A stretch of 64,000 nt of DNA, taken from Streptosporangium roseum DSM 43021. Lineage in GTDB: Bacteria > Actinomycetota > Actinomycetes > Streptosporangiales > Streptosporangiaceae. Of the stretch, positions 26,750 to 35,257 are shown one piece after another. The notes under the pieces were generated by a model that was not told where the DNA came from, did not search any database, and saw only the letters and a program-made list of their open reading frames with translations. Made by a program: the position numbers and the translations under genes. The stretch lies in NCBI RefSeq assembly GCF_000024865.1, contig NC_013595.1:5456001-5520000 (forward strand). Direction: 5' to 3'. The number at the start of each line of letters is the position of its first letter. Position 1 is the first letter of the stretch.

Positions 26750-27110
26750 GGTCCGAGGAGATCCGGTTCCGCCGGATGGAGATCGCGGCGCGCAGCAGGC
26801 CGGTCCAGTGGGTCTCGATGAGCCGCCAGTCGATCGCCTCCTGGCCGAACAGCGAGTCGATGTGCTGGTAGCGGTCCGGGGTGGGCCGGTAGAAGATCAG
26901 GTCGTGCCAGTGCCGGATGCGGGGCAACAGGTCGAACCCCAGGTCGGTCGGCTCGTCCAGCGTCGTGTAGCCGGGCAGCTCGCACTGCGCGCGGGACGAA
27001 CTCGTCCAACGCCACGGTGATCAGGCCGGCTGGGTTCTCCTTCGCCTGCGCCGCCTTGCGGATCGCCTCGCCGGCCACCGTCCGCACTCCGGCCACCACC
27101 TCCATCACCG
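26750..27110 (-). pseudogene. Internally deleted Tn3-family transposase
   Basis: Reverse-strand text VRTVAGEAIRKAAQAKENPA, ITVALDEFVPRAQCELPGYTTLDEPT matches the N-terminal DUF4158 region (with a frameshift), and then jumps to LGFDLLPRIRHWHDLIFYRP, ALFGQEAIDWRLIETHWTGLLRAAISIR, a much later part of tnpA. Several hundred residues are missing. It marks the left side of the metal island. Confidence 0.65.
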
Positions 27111-27117
27111 CGTTCCG

Positions 27118-27334
27118 TCACCTGCCTCCGGCCCTCGACACGGACCGGGTGGAAGCACTGAACGAGGCGATCCCGGCCGCCGTGCAGCGCTGCGGGTACG
27201 CCTTCCTCACCGGCACGCGGCTCTCCGGCGTCGCAGCCCTGCGCGCCTGTATCCTCCACCCAGGCACCACGAAGGACGACCTGACCGTCCTGCTCGACGA
27301 AATCCGAGCCGCGGCGCGGGAGGTCACCACATGA
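27118..27334 (+). pseudogene. C-terminal fragment of a PLP-dependent group II decarboxylase
   Basis: The frame reads VEALNEAIPAAVQRCGYAFLTGTRLSGVAALRACILHPGTTKDDLTVLLDEIRAAAREVTT and stop, as at the end of L-2,4-diaminobutyrate or aromatic amino-acid decarboxylases. The PLP-lysine part is absent. Its stop overlaps the start of the HAD gene (ATGA), so the original operon link is preserved. Confidence 0.65.
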
Positions 27335-27936
27335 GTCCTCAGTACCTGGTCGTCGACCTCGGCGGCGTGCTGTTCCACTTCGACCACGCCCATCGCCTGC
27401 AACGCCTGGCCGATGTCCTCGCGCTTCCCGCAGACCGGATCGACGAGTTGCTGTGGCGGTCCGGGTTCAGCGCCGACTGCGATGCGGGCAAGTACCCGCA
27501 CGCGGCGGAGATCCGGGACCGTATCCAAGCCGCCACCGGTTTCACCGGCCGTGACGACGACCTCGACGCTGCCTGGTGCAGCGCCTTCCGGCCCGACCAT
27601 GCCGTCCGGGAGACACTGGAACGCCACCGTGGTTCCCGGCCATTGGCGCTGTTCACCAACAACGGCCCGCTGGAGCAGGAGGCCCTGCTGCGGCTGTACC
27701 CCACGATGTTCGACGGCTTCGACCACCTACTGTTCAGCCACCACCTCGGACACCGAAAACCCGACTCGGCCGCCTTCGACGCCGCTGCGAAACAACTCGG
27801 CGCTTACCCGGACGACATCCTCTTCATCGATGACAGCGCAACCAACACCGACGCAGCACGCGCCGCAGGCTGGACCACCCTCCACTTCCAGACCAGAGAG
27901 ACCCTCGAACAAATCCTGCGCCCCCGAATCCGGTAA
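27331..27936 (+). CDS. HAD-family hydrolase
   Basis: 201 residues. HAD motif I is VVDLGGVLF (nucleophile Asp, with Gly in place of the usual second Asp), motif II LFTNNG, motif III lysine in HHLGHRKPDSAAF and motif IV ILFIDDSATNTDAARAAGW. This is the YihX-like subgroup I cap pattern; activity as a sugar-phosphate or general phosphatase is possible, though loss of the second Asp often lowers phosphatase activity. It was coupled to a decarboxylase, now truncated. Confidence 0.88.
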   Translation: MSPQYLVVDLGGVLFHFDHAHRLQRLADVLALPADRIDELLWRSGFSADCDAGKYPHAAEIRDRIQAATGFTGRDDDLDAAWCSAFRPDHAVRETLERHRGSRPLALFTNNGPLEQEALLRLYPTMFDGFDHLLFSHHLGHRKPDSAAFDAAAKQLGAYPDDILFIDDSATNTDAARAAGWTTLHFQTRETLEQILRPRIR

Positions 27937-28150
27937 CACCGCCGGCCGCTGCACCGCCGCCTGCGGCACCGACCAGATGTCATCCGGTACGAACCCCGGC
28001 CACGGCAACGTGCACAGCTGAATCGCCAACCCCAAGCGGGCCGCCGAACTTCGGCTCCCGCCCCGGCTCACGTTGTCGATGAACCCCAGATCCTTCCGCG
28101 CCAACGTGAAGAATCGGCGGAACGCCCCCGACGAGCCCCTGTCCGGTCGT
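27937..28150. other. Short gap, nothing recognised
   Basis: No gene, repeat or clear terminator was identified between the converging HAD and MerB-like genes. Confidence 0.5.
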
Positions 28151-28831
28151 CTACGGCAGCTGCCAGAACGGGCCTGTGAGGCCGCATTCATCGAGGAGCC
28201 CCTGGTTGTGCTCCCGGCTGTGCGGTTGGAACTCGGGGTCCAGGCGATCGCCGTACCACGGGCCGGCCAGTCGCCATACGGCCGTCGCCTCGGCGATGTA
28301 GCCGGTGCCCGGTACGTTGTCGGTCGTCCACTGCTCGGCGTGAGCGCGGTCGCAGAACGCGCGGATCATCGTGCAGGTGCCGACCACATCGGCCCACCAC
28401 TCCTCGGCAGGCCGGGGAAACCGGACCGCGAGACCCGCCGGGGGCGGGAGCTGCGGGCCCGTCTGGAAGCTGATCGGGGCTCCGCACTGCGGACATGCCG
28501 TGTCGATGCGGACGTCCAGGTGGAGGGCGGCGCTGATGCCGAAGGAGTCCCACGCGCATCCGCCCCACCAGCGGCGGTCGTCATGCCCGTCCAGCGGTGT
28601 CACGACGAACGCCATCGGCGCAGAGGTGAACGGGTGGGCCATCCGCACCGCGTCCCCGTCGGGCGTCAGGACCAGGGCATGGGCCTCCGCCAGGTCGTTC
28701 AAGACCTTCTGGATCGCATCGACAGTGCTCTGCGTTCTGCGCGCCAGCTCGGCCACTGACGGTGCGCGTCCCTCCGACGCGAACGTCTCATAGACAAGAT
28801 CGCGCACTCTCCGCGAAACCGGCGTTTTCAA
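28151..28831 (-). CDS. merB: Alkylmercury lyase (MerB) family protein
   Basis: 226 residues. N-terminal winged-helix part (VRDLVYETFASEGRAPSVAELA, VDAIQKVLNDLAEAHALVLT) and a NosL/MerB core. The three catalytic positions of MerB are present: GGCAWDSFG with Cys92 and Asp95, and IRAFCDRAHAE with Cys160; an extra CPQC lies at 113-116. MerB breaks carbon-mercury bonds of organomercurials. No merA, merT or merR is adjacent, so it may act alone, or on another organometal; Tn3 debris flanks it. Confidence 0.85.
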   Translation of the reverse strand: MKTPVSRRVRDLVYETFASEGRAPSVAELARRTQSTVDAIQKVLNDLAEAHALVLTPDGDAVRMAHPFTSAPMAFVVTPLDGHDDRRWWGGCAWDSFGISAALHLDVRIDTACPQCGAPISFQTGPQLPPPAGLAVRFPRPAEEWWADVVGTCTMIRAFCDRAHAEQWTTDNVPGTGYIAEATAVWRLAGPWYGDRLDPEFQPHSREHNQGLLDECGLTGPFWQLP

Positions 28832-28915
28832 AGGTGTCCCCCCTCGCGCGTCGGCCTTCGACTCTATTCGTGCACGGGGAGGTCCACGATCACCGGTCCC
28901 GGACGAGATCGAGCC

Positions 28916-29085
28916 TCACGAGGTCGGGAGGTCGGTGCGGTCCAGGCGGCGGTCGGTGCGGAGCCGGATCTCCCCGTAGGGGGTCATGCTGGTGCGGAAC
29001 AGCGGGGTGAGGCCGCGCCGGTCCATGTCGGTGAGGACGTCCTCCCACTCGGGCCGCATCAGGGTGTCCTGGACCATCAGTCGAT
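28916..29085 (-). pseudogene. Tn3-family transposase C-terminal remnant
   Basis: Reverse strand: LMVQDTLMRPEWEDVLTDMD, RRGLTPLFRTSMTPYGEIRL, then RTDRRLDRTDLPTS and stop, close to the ends of actinobacterial Tn3 transposases (…RGLTPLFW..VNPYG.F.LDM..RLDL). Same strand as the piece at 26.75-27.11 kb, so HAD and merB lie between two parts of Tn3-type tnpA. Confidence 0.55.
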
Positions 29086-29476
29086 CGATTAAATGATCTT
29101 GAAATCAACCGGATGCCTTTACAATGTAGATCAATAATCTCTGCGGCAGCCCCGCTCGCGCGTTCAGGCGCTGGGACCTCCTGCACGGAAACCGGTTGCA
29201 CGTCGGCCTGCCCTGTCCCTACCGCGCGACAGGGGGTATCGCCGTCCACGCTGCCGGGCGCTCCCCCGAGCACCTCTCGGACCGATGCCCCCGACGCCTC
29301 TCCCCCACCGAGTCCGATACCTGGATCGCCGCCCTGCGGGCATCGGCGCGGCGACACCCACCCCCCGACCACAGGCCGCGACCCGAACGCCCGATGCCGA
29401 CCGCAGGTGAAACCGTACGATCGTCCGCGCGATCAGACGACCAGCGCGATCGTCACCACCGCGGAGCCGCCCACCG
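29086..29476. other. AT-rich patch and unassigned sequence
   Basis: 29085-29145 is strikingly AT-rich for this genome and contains TTGAAA (29099-29104) and TACAAT-like promoter text. The following 330 bp have open frames on both strands but no domain I recognise. Confidence 0.4.
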
Positions 29477-29800
29477 CTACACGCCCGCTCGGGAGCGCCG
29501 CGAACCCAGATGGTTCTTCAGCTTCCGCGCCAGGTAGCGGGCGTCGCGGCCCACCCCGCGCAGGGTGTTGGAGGAGGGGGTGCGCTGCCACTCCAGGCCG
29601 AGGAAGCCGAGTCCGGGATGGGTGGTGGACAGCCCTTGGGCATGGCGGGGGTAGCCGGTCTCGTCGAGTGCGCCGAGCCCGTCCAGGTAGTCCAGGTGCG
29701 GCCGGTATCCGGTGGCCAGCAGCACCACGTCGACGGGCTCGCGGCTGCCGTCGGCCCACACCACCTCGTCGCCGTCGAAGCGGATGAACACGGGGCGCCG
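29477..29800 (-). pseudogene. C-terminal fragment of a flavin-containing monooxygenase
   Basis: Reverse frame: VFIRFDGDEVVWADGSREPV, DVVLLATGYRPHLDYLDGLG (the ATGY motif of FMO-type enzymes), THPGLGFLGLEWQRTPSSNTLRGVGRDARYL and stop. The FAD and NADPH folds are missing. It belongs to the same general family as the intact gene at 33571-34644 and supports duplication and decay within the arsenic region. Confidence 0.7.
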
Positions 29801-30013
29801 GTCGACGCGGCCCTCCCCGCGCCGTGGCCGGTGGCGATCTCCCCCAGATCGTCTGGCGCCGGCCAGGTTCCGCACGGACATGGGCCGGCGGGCCGGACCG
29901 CGCGGCGTCGCCGCGCGCGTCCAGGGCGGCCCGGCAGCAGGCCGACAGCTGGGTCATCCGGGTAGACGCCGCCACTGCCGTAGGGATGCACCTCGGGTAA
30001 GCACTCCACTAAT

Positions 30014-30043
30014 TTGACATCTCTCTAATCAGTGAGGCAATCT
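30014..30043 (+). promoter_or_regulatory. Promoter of the flavoprotein operon with shared TTGACA-N3-CTCTAATCA block
   Basis: TTGACA (30014-30019) is followed after 3 nt by CTCTAATCA (30023-30031); CAATCT (30038-30043) is a candidate -10. The identical block with identical spacing occurs at 34895-34912. The ArsR protein encoded between the two operons is the obvious candidate to bind it. Confidence 0.65.
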
Positions 30044-30082
30044 ACCTACTACTTCGACAAGCTTCTAAACAGGAGGTGCGTG

Positions 30083-30220
30083 ATGCGCGCCCTGCTCTAC
30101 CGGTTGCGTTCCACCGCCGACCTCGCTTTCGACGAGACCCGCGGCGAGGTCTGTGACACCGGCTGCCGTGCGAGCGCCTCGGTGGACCGCGCCCGCACCA
30201 ACAGCCTGATGCTCCGTTAA
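30083..30220 (+). CDS. 45-residue conserved-looking peptide with CxxxC
   Basis: ATG 30083 follows AGGAGGTGCG, an excellent ribosome site. The protein reads MRALLYRLRSTADLAFDETR, then GEVCDTGCRASASVDRARTN and a basic end. The only two Cys form CDTGC. Amphipathic, no signal or membrane segment. First gene of the operon, 39 bp before the CCG-flavoprotein. A metalloid or redox adaptor role is possible; no function known to me. Confidence 0.7.
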   Translation: MRALLYRLRSTADLAFDETRGEVCDTGCRASASVDRARTNSLMLR

Positions 30221-30259
30221 CCCTTGACGATCACCACACGACTTTCAGGAGAGGCAATC

Positions 30260-31669
30260 ATGAGTGACGGATGCTGCGGCACCACCGCCGTCGAGATCGA
30301 GCAGATCGTGGCTCACGCCGCGCCCGGCACGTTGCCCGTCGCGGTCATCGGCGCAGGCCCGGTCGGCCTGGCCGCCGCCGCCCACCTGGCCGAGCGCGGC
30401 GTGGACTTCGTGCTGATCGAGGCCGGCCGGCAGGTCGGCGCCTCGGTCGCGCAGTGGGGGCACGTGCGGGTCTTCAGCCCGTGGCGCTACAACATCGACA
30501 GCGCCGCCCGCCGCCTGCTGCAGGCCGAGGGCTGGAGCGCCCCCGATCCCGACTGGCTGCCCACCGGCGCCGAGCTGGTCGAGAACTACCTCGCTCCGCT
30601 GGCCGAGCACCCGGCCATCGCGCCCCGGCTGCGCCTGGGGGTGAAGGTGACCGCGATCAGCCGGCTGGGCCATGACCGGGTCCGCACCACGGGCCGAGAC
30701 GACGTCCCCTTCCTGCTGCGGCTGGAGGGTGGCGAGGAGCTGCGGGCCAGGGCGGTCGTCGACGCCTCCGGCACCTACACCACGCCCAGCGTCCTGGGCG
30801 CCAACGGTCTGCCGGCCTACGGCGAGGCGCAGGCGGCGCCATTCGTCGACCACGCGCTGCCCGACGTACTGGGCGCCGACCGCGACAGCTACGAAGGTAA
30901 GCACACCCTCGTCGTAGGGGCGGGTCATTCGGCAGCCACCACTCTGCTGGCCCTGGCCGAATTGGAGGACACGCGGATCACCTGGGCGATCCGCGCCGGG
31001 AACGCCGGCCGTACCTATGGTGGTGGCGCCGCCGACGCCCTCCCCGCCCGCGGCGCGCTCGGCACCCGGCTCCGGGCACACGTCGACTCCGGCCGCATCA
31101 CCCTGGTCACCGGCTTCTATACGCACTCGATCACCGAGGACGGCGGCCAGGTGACAGTGATCAGCCGTGACCCCTCGGGCGCCGAGCAGTCGGTCACCGC
31201 CGACCGGATCGTGGCCGCGACCGGCTACCGCCCCGACCACTCCATCGCCTCCGAGCTGCGCCTGGACCTGGACCCGATCCTCGGCTCCACCCGCGCGCTC
31301 GCCCCGCTGATCGACCCCAACCAGCACTCCTGCGGCACCGTCCCCGCCCACGGCGTCGACGAGCTGTCCCACCCCGAGTCCGGCTACTACGCGGTCGGCG
31401 TCAAGAGCTACGGCCGCGCCCCGACGTTCCTGATGGCCACCGGATACGAGCAGGTCCGCTCCGTGGCCGCCGCCATCGCCGGCGACTGGGAAGCGGCCCG
31501 CGACGTGCAACTCGACCTGCCCGAGACCGGCGTGTGCTCCTCCGACCTGGCCGAGGCCCAGGAGGCGCGCGTGGGCCTGGCCACCGGCATCAGCGGCGGC
31601 CTGCTCGCCACTCCCCTGCCCCTGGCCACCGTCGGCGCCTCCGAGGCCGGCGGCAGCTGCTGCGGCTGA
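30260..31669 (+). CDS. FAD-dependent oxidoreductase with CCG motifs at both ends
   Basis: 469 residues from ATG 30260 (AGGAGAGGC upstream). FAD fold VAVIGAGPVGLAAAAHLAERGVDFVLIE, NADPH fold TLVVGAGHSAATTLLALAEL, and VAATGYRPDHS make it a group B flavin monooxygenase relative, as often seen in ars clusters. Unusually the protein begins MSDGCCG and ends GGSCCG, so vicinal Cys pairs sit at both termini, matching the CCG repeats of the protein at 35003. It may oxidise arsenite or an organoarsenical, or a thiol. Cytosolic. Confidence 0.85.
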   Translation: MSDGCCGTTAVEIEQIVAHAAPGTLPVAVIGAGPVGLAAAAHLAERGVDFVLIEAGRQVGASVAQWGHVRVFSPWRYNIDSAARRLLQAEGWSAPDPDWLPTGAELVENYLAPLAEHPAIAPRLRLGVKVTAISRLGHDRVRTTGRDDVPFLLRLEGGEELRARAVVDASGTYTTPSVLGANGLPAYGEAQAAPFVDHALPDVLGADRDSYEGKHTLVVGAGHSAATTLLALAELEDTRITWAIRAGNAGRTYGGGAADALPARGALGTRLRAHVDSGRITLVTGFYTHSITEDGGQVTVISRDPSGAEQSVTADRIVAATGYRPDHSIASELRLDLDPILGSTRALAPLIDPNQHSCGTVPAHGVDELSHPESGYYAVGVKSYGRAPTFLMATGYEQVRSVAAAIAGDWEAARDVQLDLPETGVCSSDLAEAQEARVGLATGISGGLLATPLPLATVGASEAGGSCCG

Positions 31670-31683
31670 AAGACAGGATCGAC

Positions 31684-31959
31684 ATGTCCGACGGACACCC
31701 CACCGCCGCCCAGAAAGCGGCCTTGCGCCTCATCTGCGACCACGAGCCCCTGGAGGCCGGGCAGCTCGGCGAGCACCCGGTCGCCGCCAGACGCCTCAGC
31801 ACCGATCCGGGCTTCGGCCCGGCGATCGCCCGCATGGCGGGAACGTCGACCTGGCGGCTGCACGCTCAAGGGTTCATCGCCGGAACGGAGTCCGGGAACG
31901 GCTGGACGACGACGGCGAACGGCCGTGAGCTGATCGCCTGCGCCGGGACGCGCGGGTGA
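31684..31959 (+). CDS. Small winged-helix-like protein
   Basis: 91 residues from ATG 31684, 14 bp after the flavoprotein. QKAALRLICDHEPLEAGQLG…ARMAGTSTWRLHAQGFIAGTESGNGWTTTANGRELI has the pattern of a MarR/PadR-like wing without a full dimerisation domain. One Cys only in ICDHE and one near the end. Its TGA overlaps the GTG of the MFS gene. A regulator or small accessory protein; not assigned. Confidence 0.65.
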   Translation: MSDGHPTAAQKAALRLICDHEPLEAGQLGEHPVAARRLSTDPGFGPAIARMAGTSTWRLHAQGFIAGTESGNGWTTTANGRELIACAGTRG

Positions 31960-33203
31960 GCTCCACCGCCCCGGCCGCCGCCCCCAAGACCGGGGGCGGC
32001 GGCCAGTCGCGTTTCACCAGGGGCTGGCGGATCGTCGCCGCGCTGGCCGTCACCCAGACCATCGGCTACGGCGTGCTCTACTACGCCTTCTCCGTCTTCC
32101 TCACCCCCATGGCCCGCGACCTGAATGCGAGCGGCGCCCAGATCGCCGCCGCGCTCACCGGCTCGATCCTGATCGCCGCGCTGTGCGCGCCGCTGGTGGG
32201 CCGCCGGCTGGACGCCCACGGCGGCCGGGGCCTGATGACCGCCGGGTCGGTCCTCGGCACGGGCGCCGTGCTGGCCTGGTCACGGGTGGAGAGCCTGCCG
32301 CAGCTGTATGCGGTGTTCGCCGCGATCGGCATCGCGTGTGCGATGGTGCTGTACGAGAGCGCCTTCGCCGTCATCGTGAGCTGGTTCGACGGCCCCGTCC
32401 ACGGGCGCGGCCGGGCCAATGCGCTGCTCGCGCTCACCGTCGTCGCCGGGTTCGCTTCCTCGATCTTCCTTCCGCTGACCGGGCTGCTGGTGGACTCCTA
32501 CGGCTGGCGCCACGCCTTGGTGGTCCTGGCCCTGATCTACGGGGTGGCGGCCATCCCGCTGCACGCGCTCGTCGTGCGCCGCCCCGCCCGCACCGGCCGC
32601 CAGGACACCACGACCGAAGAGCGGGCCGGGATCGTCAGAGCCGCCACCCGCCGGCGGCCGTTCTGGCTACTGGTGATCGCCTTTACCGCCAATGGCGGCG
32701 CGGCGGCCGTGATGGCGGTCCTGCTGATCACCTACCTCATCCACCTGGGCCACTCCCCCGTCCTGGCCGCCACCCTGGCCGGGCTGCTGGGCGTGCTGTC
32801 GGTGACCGGGCGCCTGCTCACCACCGGCCTGCAACGCCGTATGCCCGCCGCGCTCATCGCGGCGGCGATCTTCACCCTGCAGGGCGTCGCCGCCGCGCTG
32901 CTACCGCTGGCCGGGCGGACGGTGCCGGGCGCCGTCGGCTGCGTGCTGGGATTCGGGCTCGGATTCGGCATCGCCTCCATCACCCTGCCGCATCTGCTGG
33001 TCGACAGGTACGGCACGGCGGCGTATGCCTCGCTGTCGGGCCGCATCGCCGCCTTCTCCGTCGCCGACAAGGCCCTGGCCCCGCTGGGAGCGGTCGCGCT
33101 CGCGCAGGCGGCCGGATACGCGTGGGTCATGGCAGCAGTGGCCCTCGCCTGTGTGGTCGCCGCGGTCGCGTTGCTGGCCTACCATCGCGTATCGTTTAGA
33201 TAG
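31956..33203 (+). CDS. MFS transporter in the arsenic cluster
   Basis: 415 residues, GTG start overlapping the previous stop. About 12 helices in the oxalate/formate-antiporter-like (monocarboxylate) MFS subfamily: FTRGWRIVAALAVTQTIGYG, VLYYAFSVFLTPMARDLNAS and VGRRLDAHGGRGLMTAGSVL. Related transporters in ars operons (ArsJ, ArsK types) export arsenic-containing metabolites. Here it is the only obvious exporter in the operon, as no acr3 or arsB is present. Substrate is inference. Confidence 0.85.
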   Translation: MSSTAPAAAPKTGGGGQSRFTRGWRIVAALAVTQTIGYGVLYYAFSVFLTPMARDLNASGAQIAAALTGSILIAALCAPLVGRRLDAHGGRGLMTAGSVLGTGAVLAWSRVESLPQLYAVFAAIGIACAMVLYESAFAVIVSWFDGPVHGRGRANALLALTVVAGFASSIFLPLTGLLVDSYGWRHALVVLALIYGVAAIPLHALVVRRPARTGRQDTTTEERAGIVRAATRRRPFWLLVIAFTANGGAAAVMAVLLITYLIHLGHSPVLAATLAGLLGVLSVTGRLLTTGLQRRMPAALIAAAIFTLQGVAAALLPLAGRTVPGAVGCVLGFGLGFGIASITLPHLLVDRYGTAAYASLSGRIAAFSVADKALAPLGAVALAQAAGYAWVMAAVALACVVAAVALLAYHRVSFR

Positions 33204-33226
33204 ATTTCGAAGTAAGGAGTGCCGTC

Positions 33227-33574
33227 ATGACCGCCGTCACCATCCAGTGCTGCGCGCCGATCGCGCGCGAGCCCCTGCCGGAGAACGAGGCGGCCGAGCT
33301 GGCGGTGCTGCTCAAGGCGGTCGCCGACCCGGTACGGCTGCGCCTGCTGTCGATGATCGGCTCGCACGCGGGCGGCGAGGCGTGCGTGTGCGACCTGACC
33401 GACGCCTTCGACCTGACCGCGCCCACCATCTCCCACCACCTCAAAGTGCTGCGCACCGCCGGGCTGATCGGCTCGGAGCGGCGCGGCACCTGGGTCTACT
33501 ACTGGATCATCCCGTCGGCGGTGAACCGGCTCGGCGAGCTGTTCGCCCCACTCGCCGCACCCGCGGCCGTGTGA
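33227..33574 (+). CDS. arsR: ArsR-type metalloid-responsive repressor
   Basis: 115 residues from ATG 33227 (AAGGAG upstream). Winged HTH LLKAVADPVRLRLLSMIGSH…DLTDAFDLTAPTISHHLKVLRTAGLIGSERRGTWVYY. The sensing motif CVC (GGEACVCDLTDAF) lies at the start of the recognition helix region as in ArsR As(III) sensors, and a further Cys pair sits at the N-terminus (IQCCAPI). It should release DNA on binding As(III) or Sb(III). A ribosome-coupled FMO gene follows (GTGA overlap). Confidence 0.93.
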   Translation: MTAVTIQCCAPIAREPLPENEAAELAVLLKAVADPVRLRLLSMIGSHAGGEACVCDLTDAFDLTAPTISHHLKVLRTAGLIGSERRGTWVYYWIIPSAVNRLGELFAPLAAPAAV

Positions 33575-34644
33575 CCGGGCGGCCACGGCAGGTCGACGTC
33601 CTGGTCATCGGCGGCGGCCAGGCCGGGCTCGCCGCGGGTTACCACCTGCGCCGGGCCGGAGCCGACTTCGTCATCCTGGATGCCCAGGACGCTCCGGGCG
33701 GTGCGTGGCGGCACACCTGGCCCTCACTGCGGCTGTTCTCACCCGCGCAGTACAGCTCTCTGCCGGGACGGATGATGCCGTCTCCGCCCGGCGGCGGCTA
33801 CCCGAGCGCCGCCGACACGGTCGCCTACCTGGCCGACTACGAGCAGCGCTACGAGCTTCCCATCGCCCGGCCGACGAGGGTGCGGGCCGTACGGCGCAGC
33901 GGCGAGTCCCTTCAGGTGGAGACCGACGCCGGCACCTGGCGCGCCCGTATCGTGATCAGTGCGACCGGCACCTGGTGGCGCCCCTACGTCCCCCATTACC
34001 CCGGCATCGGCGACTTCCGGGGCCGGCAGCTCCACACCGTGAACTACCACGGCCCCGAACCCTTCCGGGGAAGGCGGGTGGTGATCGCAGGCGGCGCCAA
34101 CTCCGCCGCCCAGATCCTCGCCGAGCTCTCCACCGTGGCCGAGACCACCTGGGTCACCCTGCGCCCGCCCCGGCTGCTGCCCGACGAGGTCGACGGCCGC
34201 GCCCTGTTCGGCCTGGCCACCCGCCGCGCCCGCGCCGAGGACGGCCCCGGCATCGGCGACCTGGGCGACATCGTCGCCGTGCCTGCCGTACGCGAGGCCC
34301 GCGACCGGGGCGCGTTGAAGGCCGAGCCGATGTTCACCCGCATCACCGCCGGGGGCGTCGTCTGGCCCGACGGCTCCGACCTGGCCTGCGACGTCATCAT
34401 CTGGTGCACCGGTTTCCGGCCCGCGTTGAACCACCTCGCCCCGCTACGCCTGCGCGGCCCGGACGGGCTCATCCCGGTCGACGGCACCCGGGCACTCGGG
34501 GAGCCCCGCCTGCACCTGCTCGGCTACGGAGACTGGACCGGCCCCGCCTCCGCCACCCTGATCGGCGCCGGCCGTACCGCGAGAGACAGCGTCGCCGAGA
34601 TCATGCGGCAACTGGACGGATCAGGGGGTGCATCCGGCACCTGA
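33571..34644 (+). CDS. ArsO-like flavin-binding monooxygenase
   Basis: 357 residues. FAD motif VLVIGGGQAGLAAGYHLRRAGADFVILDA, the WRHTWPSLRLFSPAQYSSLPG text typical of the ArsO group, NADPH motif VVIAGGANSAAQILAEL (Gly-x-Asn in place of GxG) and CTGFRPAL. ArsO proteins are linked with arsR in many bacteria and confer modest arsenic resistance; the chemistry is not settled. It overlaps arsR by 4 bp. Confidence 0.87.
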   Translation: MTGRPRQVDVLVIGGGQAGLAAGYHLRRAGADFVILDAQDAPGGAWRHTWPSLRLFSPAQYSSLPGRMMPSPPGGGYPSAADTVAYLADYEQRYELPIARPTRVRAVRRSGESLQVETDAGTWRARIVISATGTWWRPYVPHYPGIGDFRGRQLHTVNYHGPEPFRGRRVVIAGGANSAAQILAELSTVAETTWVTLRPPRLLPDEVDGRALFGLATRRARAEDGPGIGDLGDIVAVPAVREARDRGALKAEPMFTRITAGGVVWPDGSDLACDVIIWCTGFRPALNHLAPLRLRGPDGLIPVDGTRALGEPRLHLLGYGDWTGPASATLIGAGRTARDSVAEIMRQLDGSGGASGT

Positions 34645-34699
34645 GTACAGGCTTACCGTCGGAGCAGGCGCCCGTCCGCCGAAGGGCCGGGCCGGCTCA

Positions 34700-34885
34700 C
34701 GGGAGAGATCAACGAACTGGGCGCCGGCCGAATGCACGCTGCCGACCGCCGAGCAGCCGCTGCGCGTCGCCGAGTTCGACGCACTGTTCGCCGGTGCGCT
34801 GCGCGGACACCAGCGACTGGCCCCCACCCACCTGCGGCTGCGGCTGGACGGAGCCGGGGGCTGGACTCCCATCTTAATTAGATAG
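34700..34885 (+). pseudogene. Truncated ars-associated protein (loses its Cys end)
   Basis: The frame TNWAPAECTLPTAEQPLRVA, EFDALFAGALRGHQRLAPTH, LRLRLDGAG resembles the first half of a small protein often found in actinobacterial ars operons, whose second half normally carries a CCSFF-type cysteine motif. Here the frame ends at 34885 inside the next promoter, before that motif. Confidence 0.45.
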
Positions 34886-34912
34886 CTTTCTATCTTGACA
34901 CTCCTCTAATCA
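34880..34912 (+). promoter_or_regulatory. Promoter/operator of the CCG-protein operon
   Basis: TTGACA (34895-34900) and, after 3 nt, CTCTAATCA (34904-34912) repeat the block at 30014-30031 exactly. Just upstream AGATAG-CTTT-CTATCT (34880-34895) is a perfect dyad, which touches the -35. An AGATAG half also lies at 33198-33203 before arsR. Control by ArsR is likely. Confidence 0.65.
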
Positions 34913-35002
34913 ACATGGAACGCTGGCCCTACTTAGATATCCGTCAATCCAAGCGGGGTTCGATCGGCGCGATGACATGCGCCGCCGACCTGGAAGGAAC
35001 AC

Positions 35003-35257
35003 ATGATGGCAAGTGACATCACCGGTGGATTCATCGGGAACCTCGAAGACGCTTTCACCCCGCCCGCGGCCGGAGGATGCTGCGGGAGTCCCGCGCCCAC
35101 CACCGCGTCCGGCGCCGCCACCTCCGGCACCGCGGTGTCGTGTTGCGGAAGCGAGGCCGAGGCGACACAGGCGGCCGAGACCGGGTGCTGCGGGCAGGCC
35201 CCGGCGGCCGCTTCGACCACTGCCGCCGCCGGCGCTTCCGCCGGGTGCTGTGGATGA
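35003..35257 (+). CDS. Cys-rich protein with four CCG motifs
   Basis: 84 residues; GGAAGGA lies upstream of ATG 35003. A 20-residue N-terminal segment (MASDITGGFIGNLEDAFTPP) leads into an Ala/Thr/Ser/Gly-rich, disordered-looking chain holding exactly eight Cys, all as CCG: residues 26-28, 47-49, 62-64 and 82-84. The last motif is the C-terminus. Vicinal dithiols bind As(III), Sb(III) and Bi(III) well. It could be a thiol scavenger, an arsenic chaperone, or a precursor cleaved by the peptidase coupled to it (GGATGA overlap). No homolog with known function comes to mind. Confidence 0.8.
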   Translation: MMASDITGGFIGNLEDAFTPPAAGGCCGSPAPTTASGAATSGTAVSCCGSEAEATQAAETGCCGQAPAAASTTAAAGASAGCCG

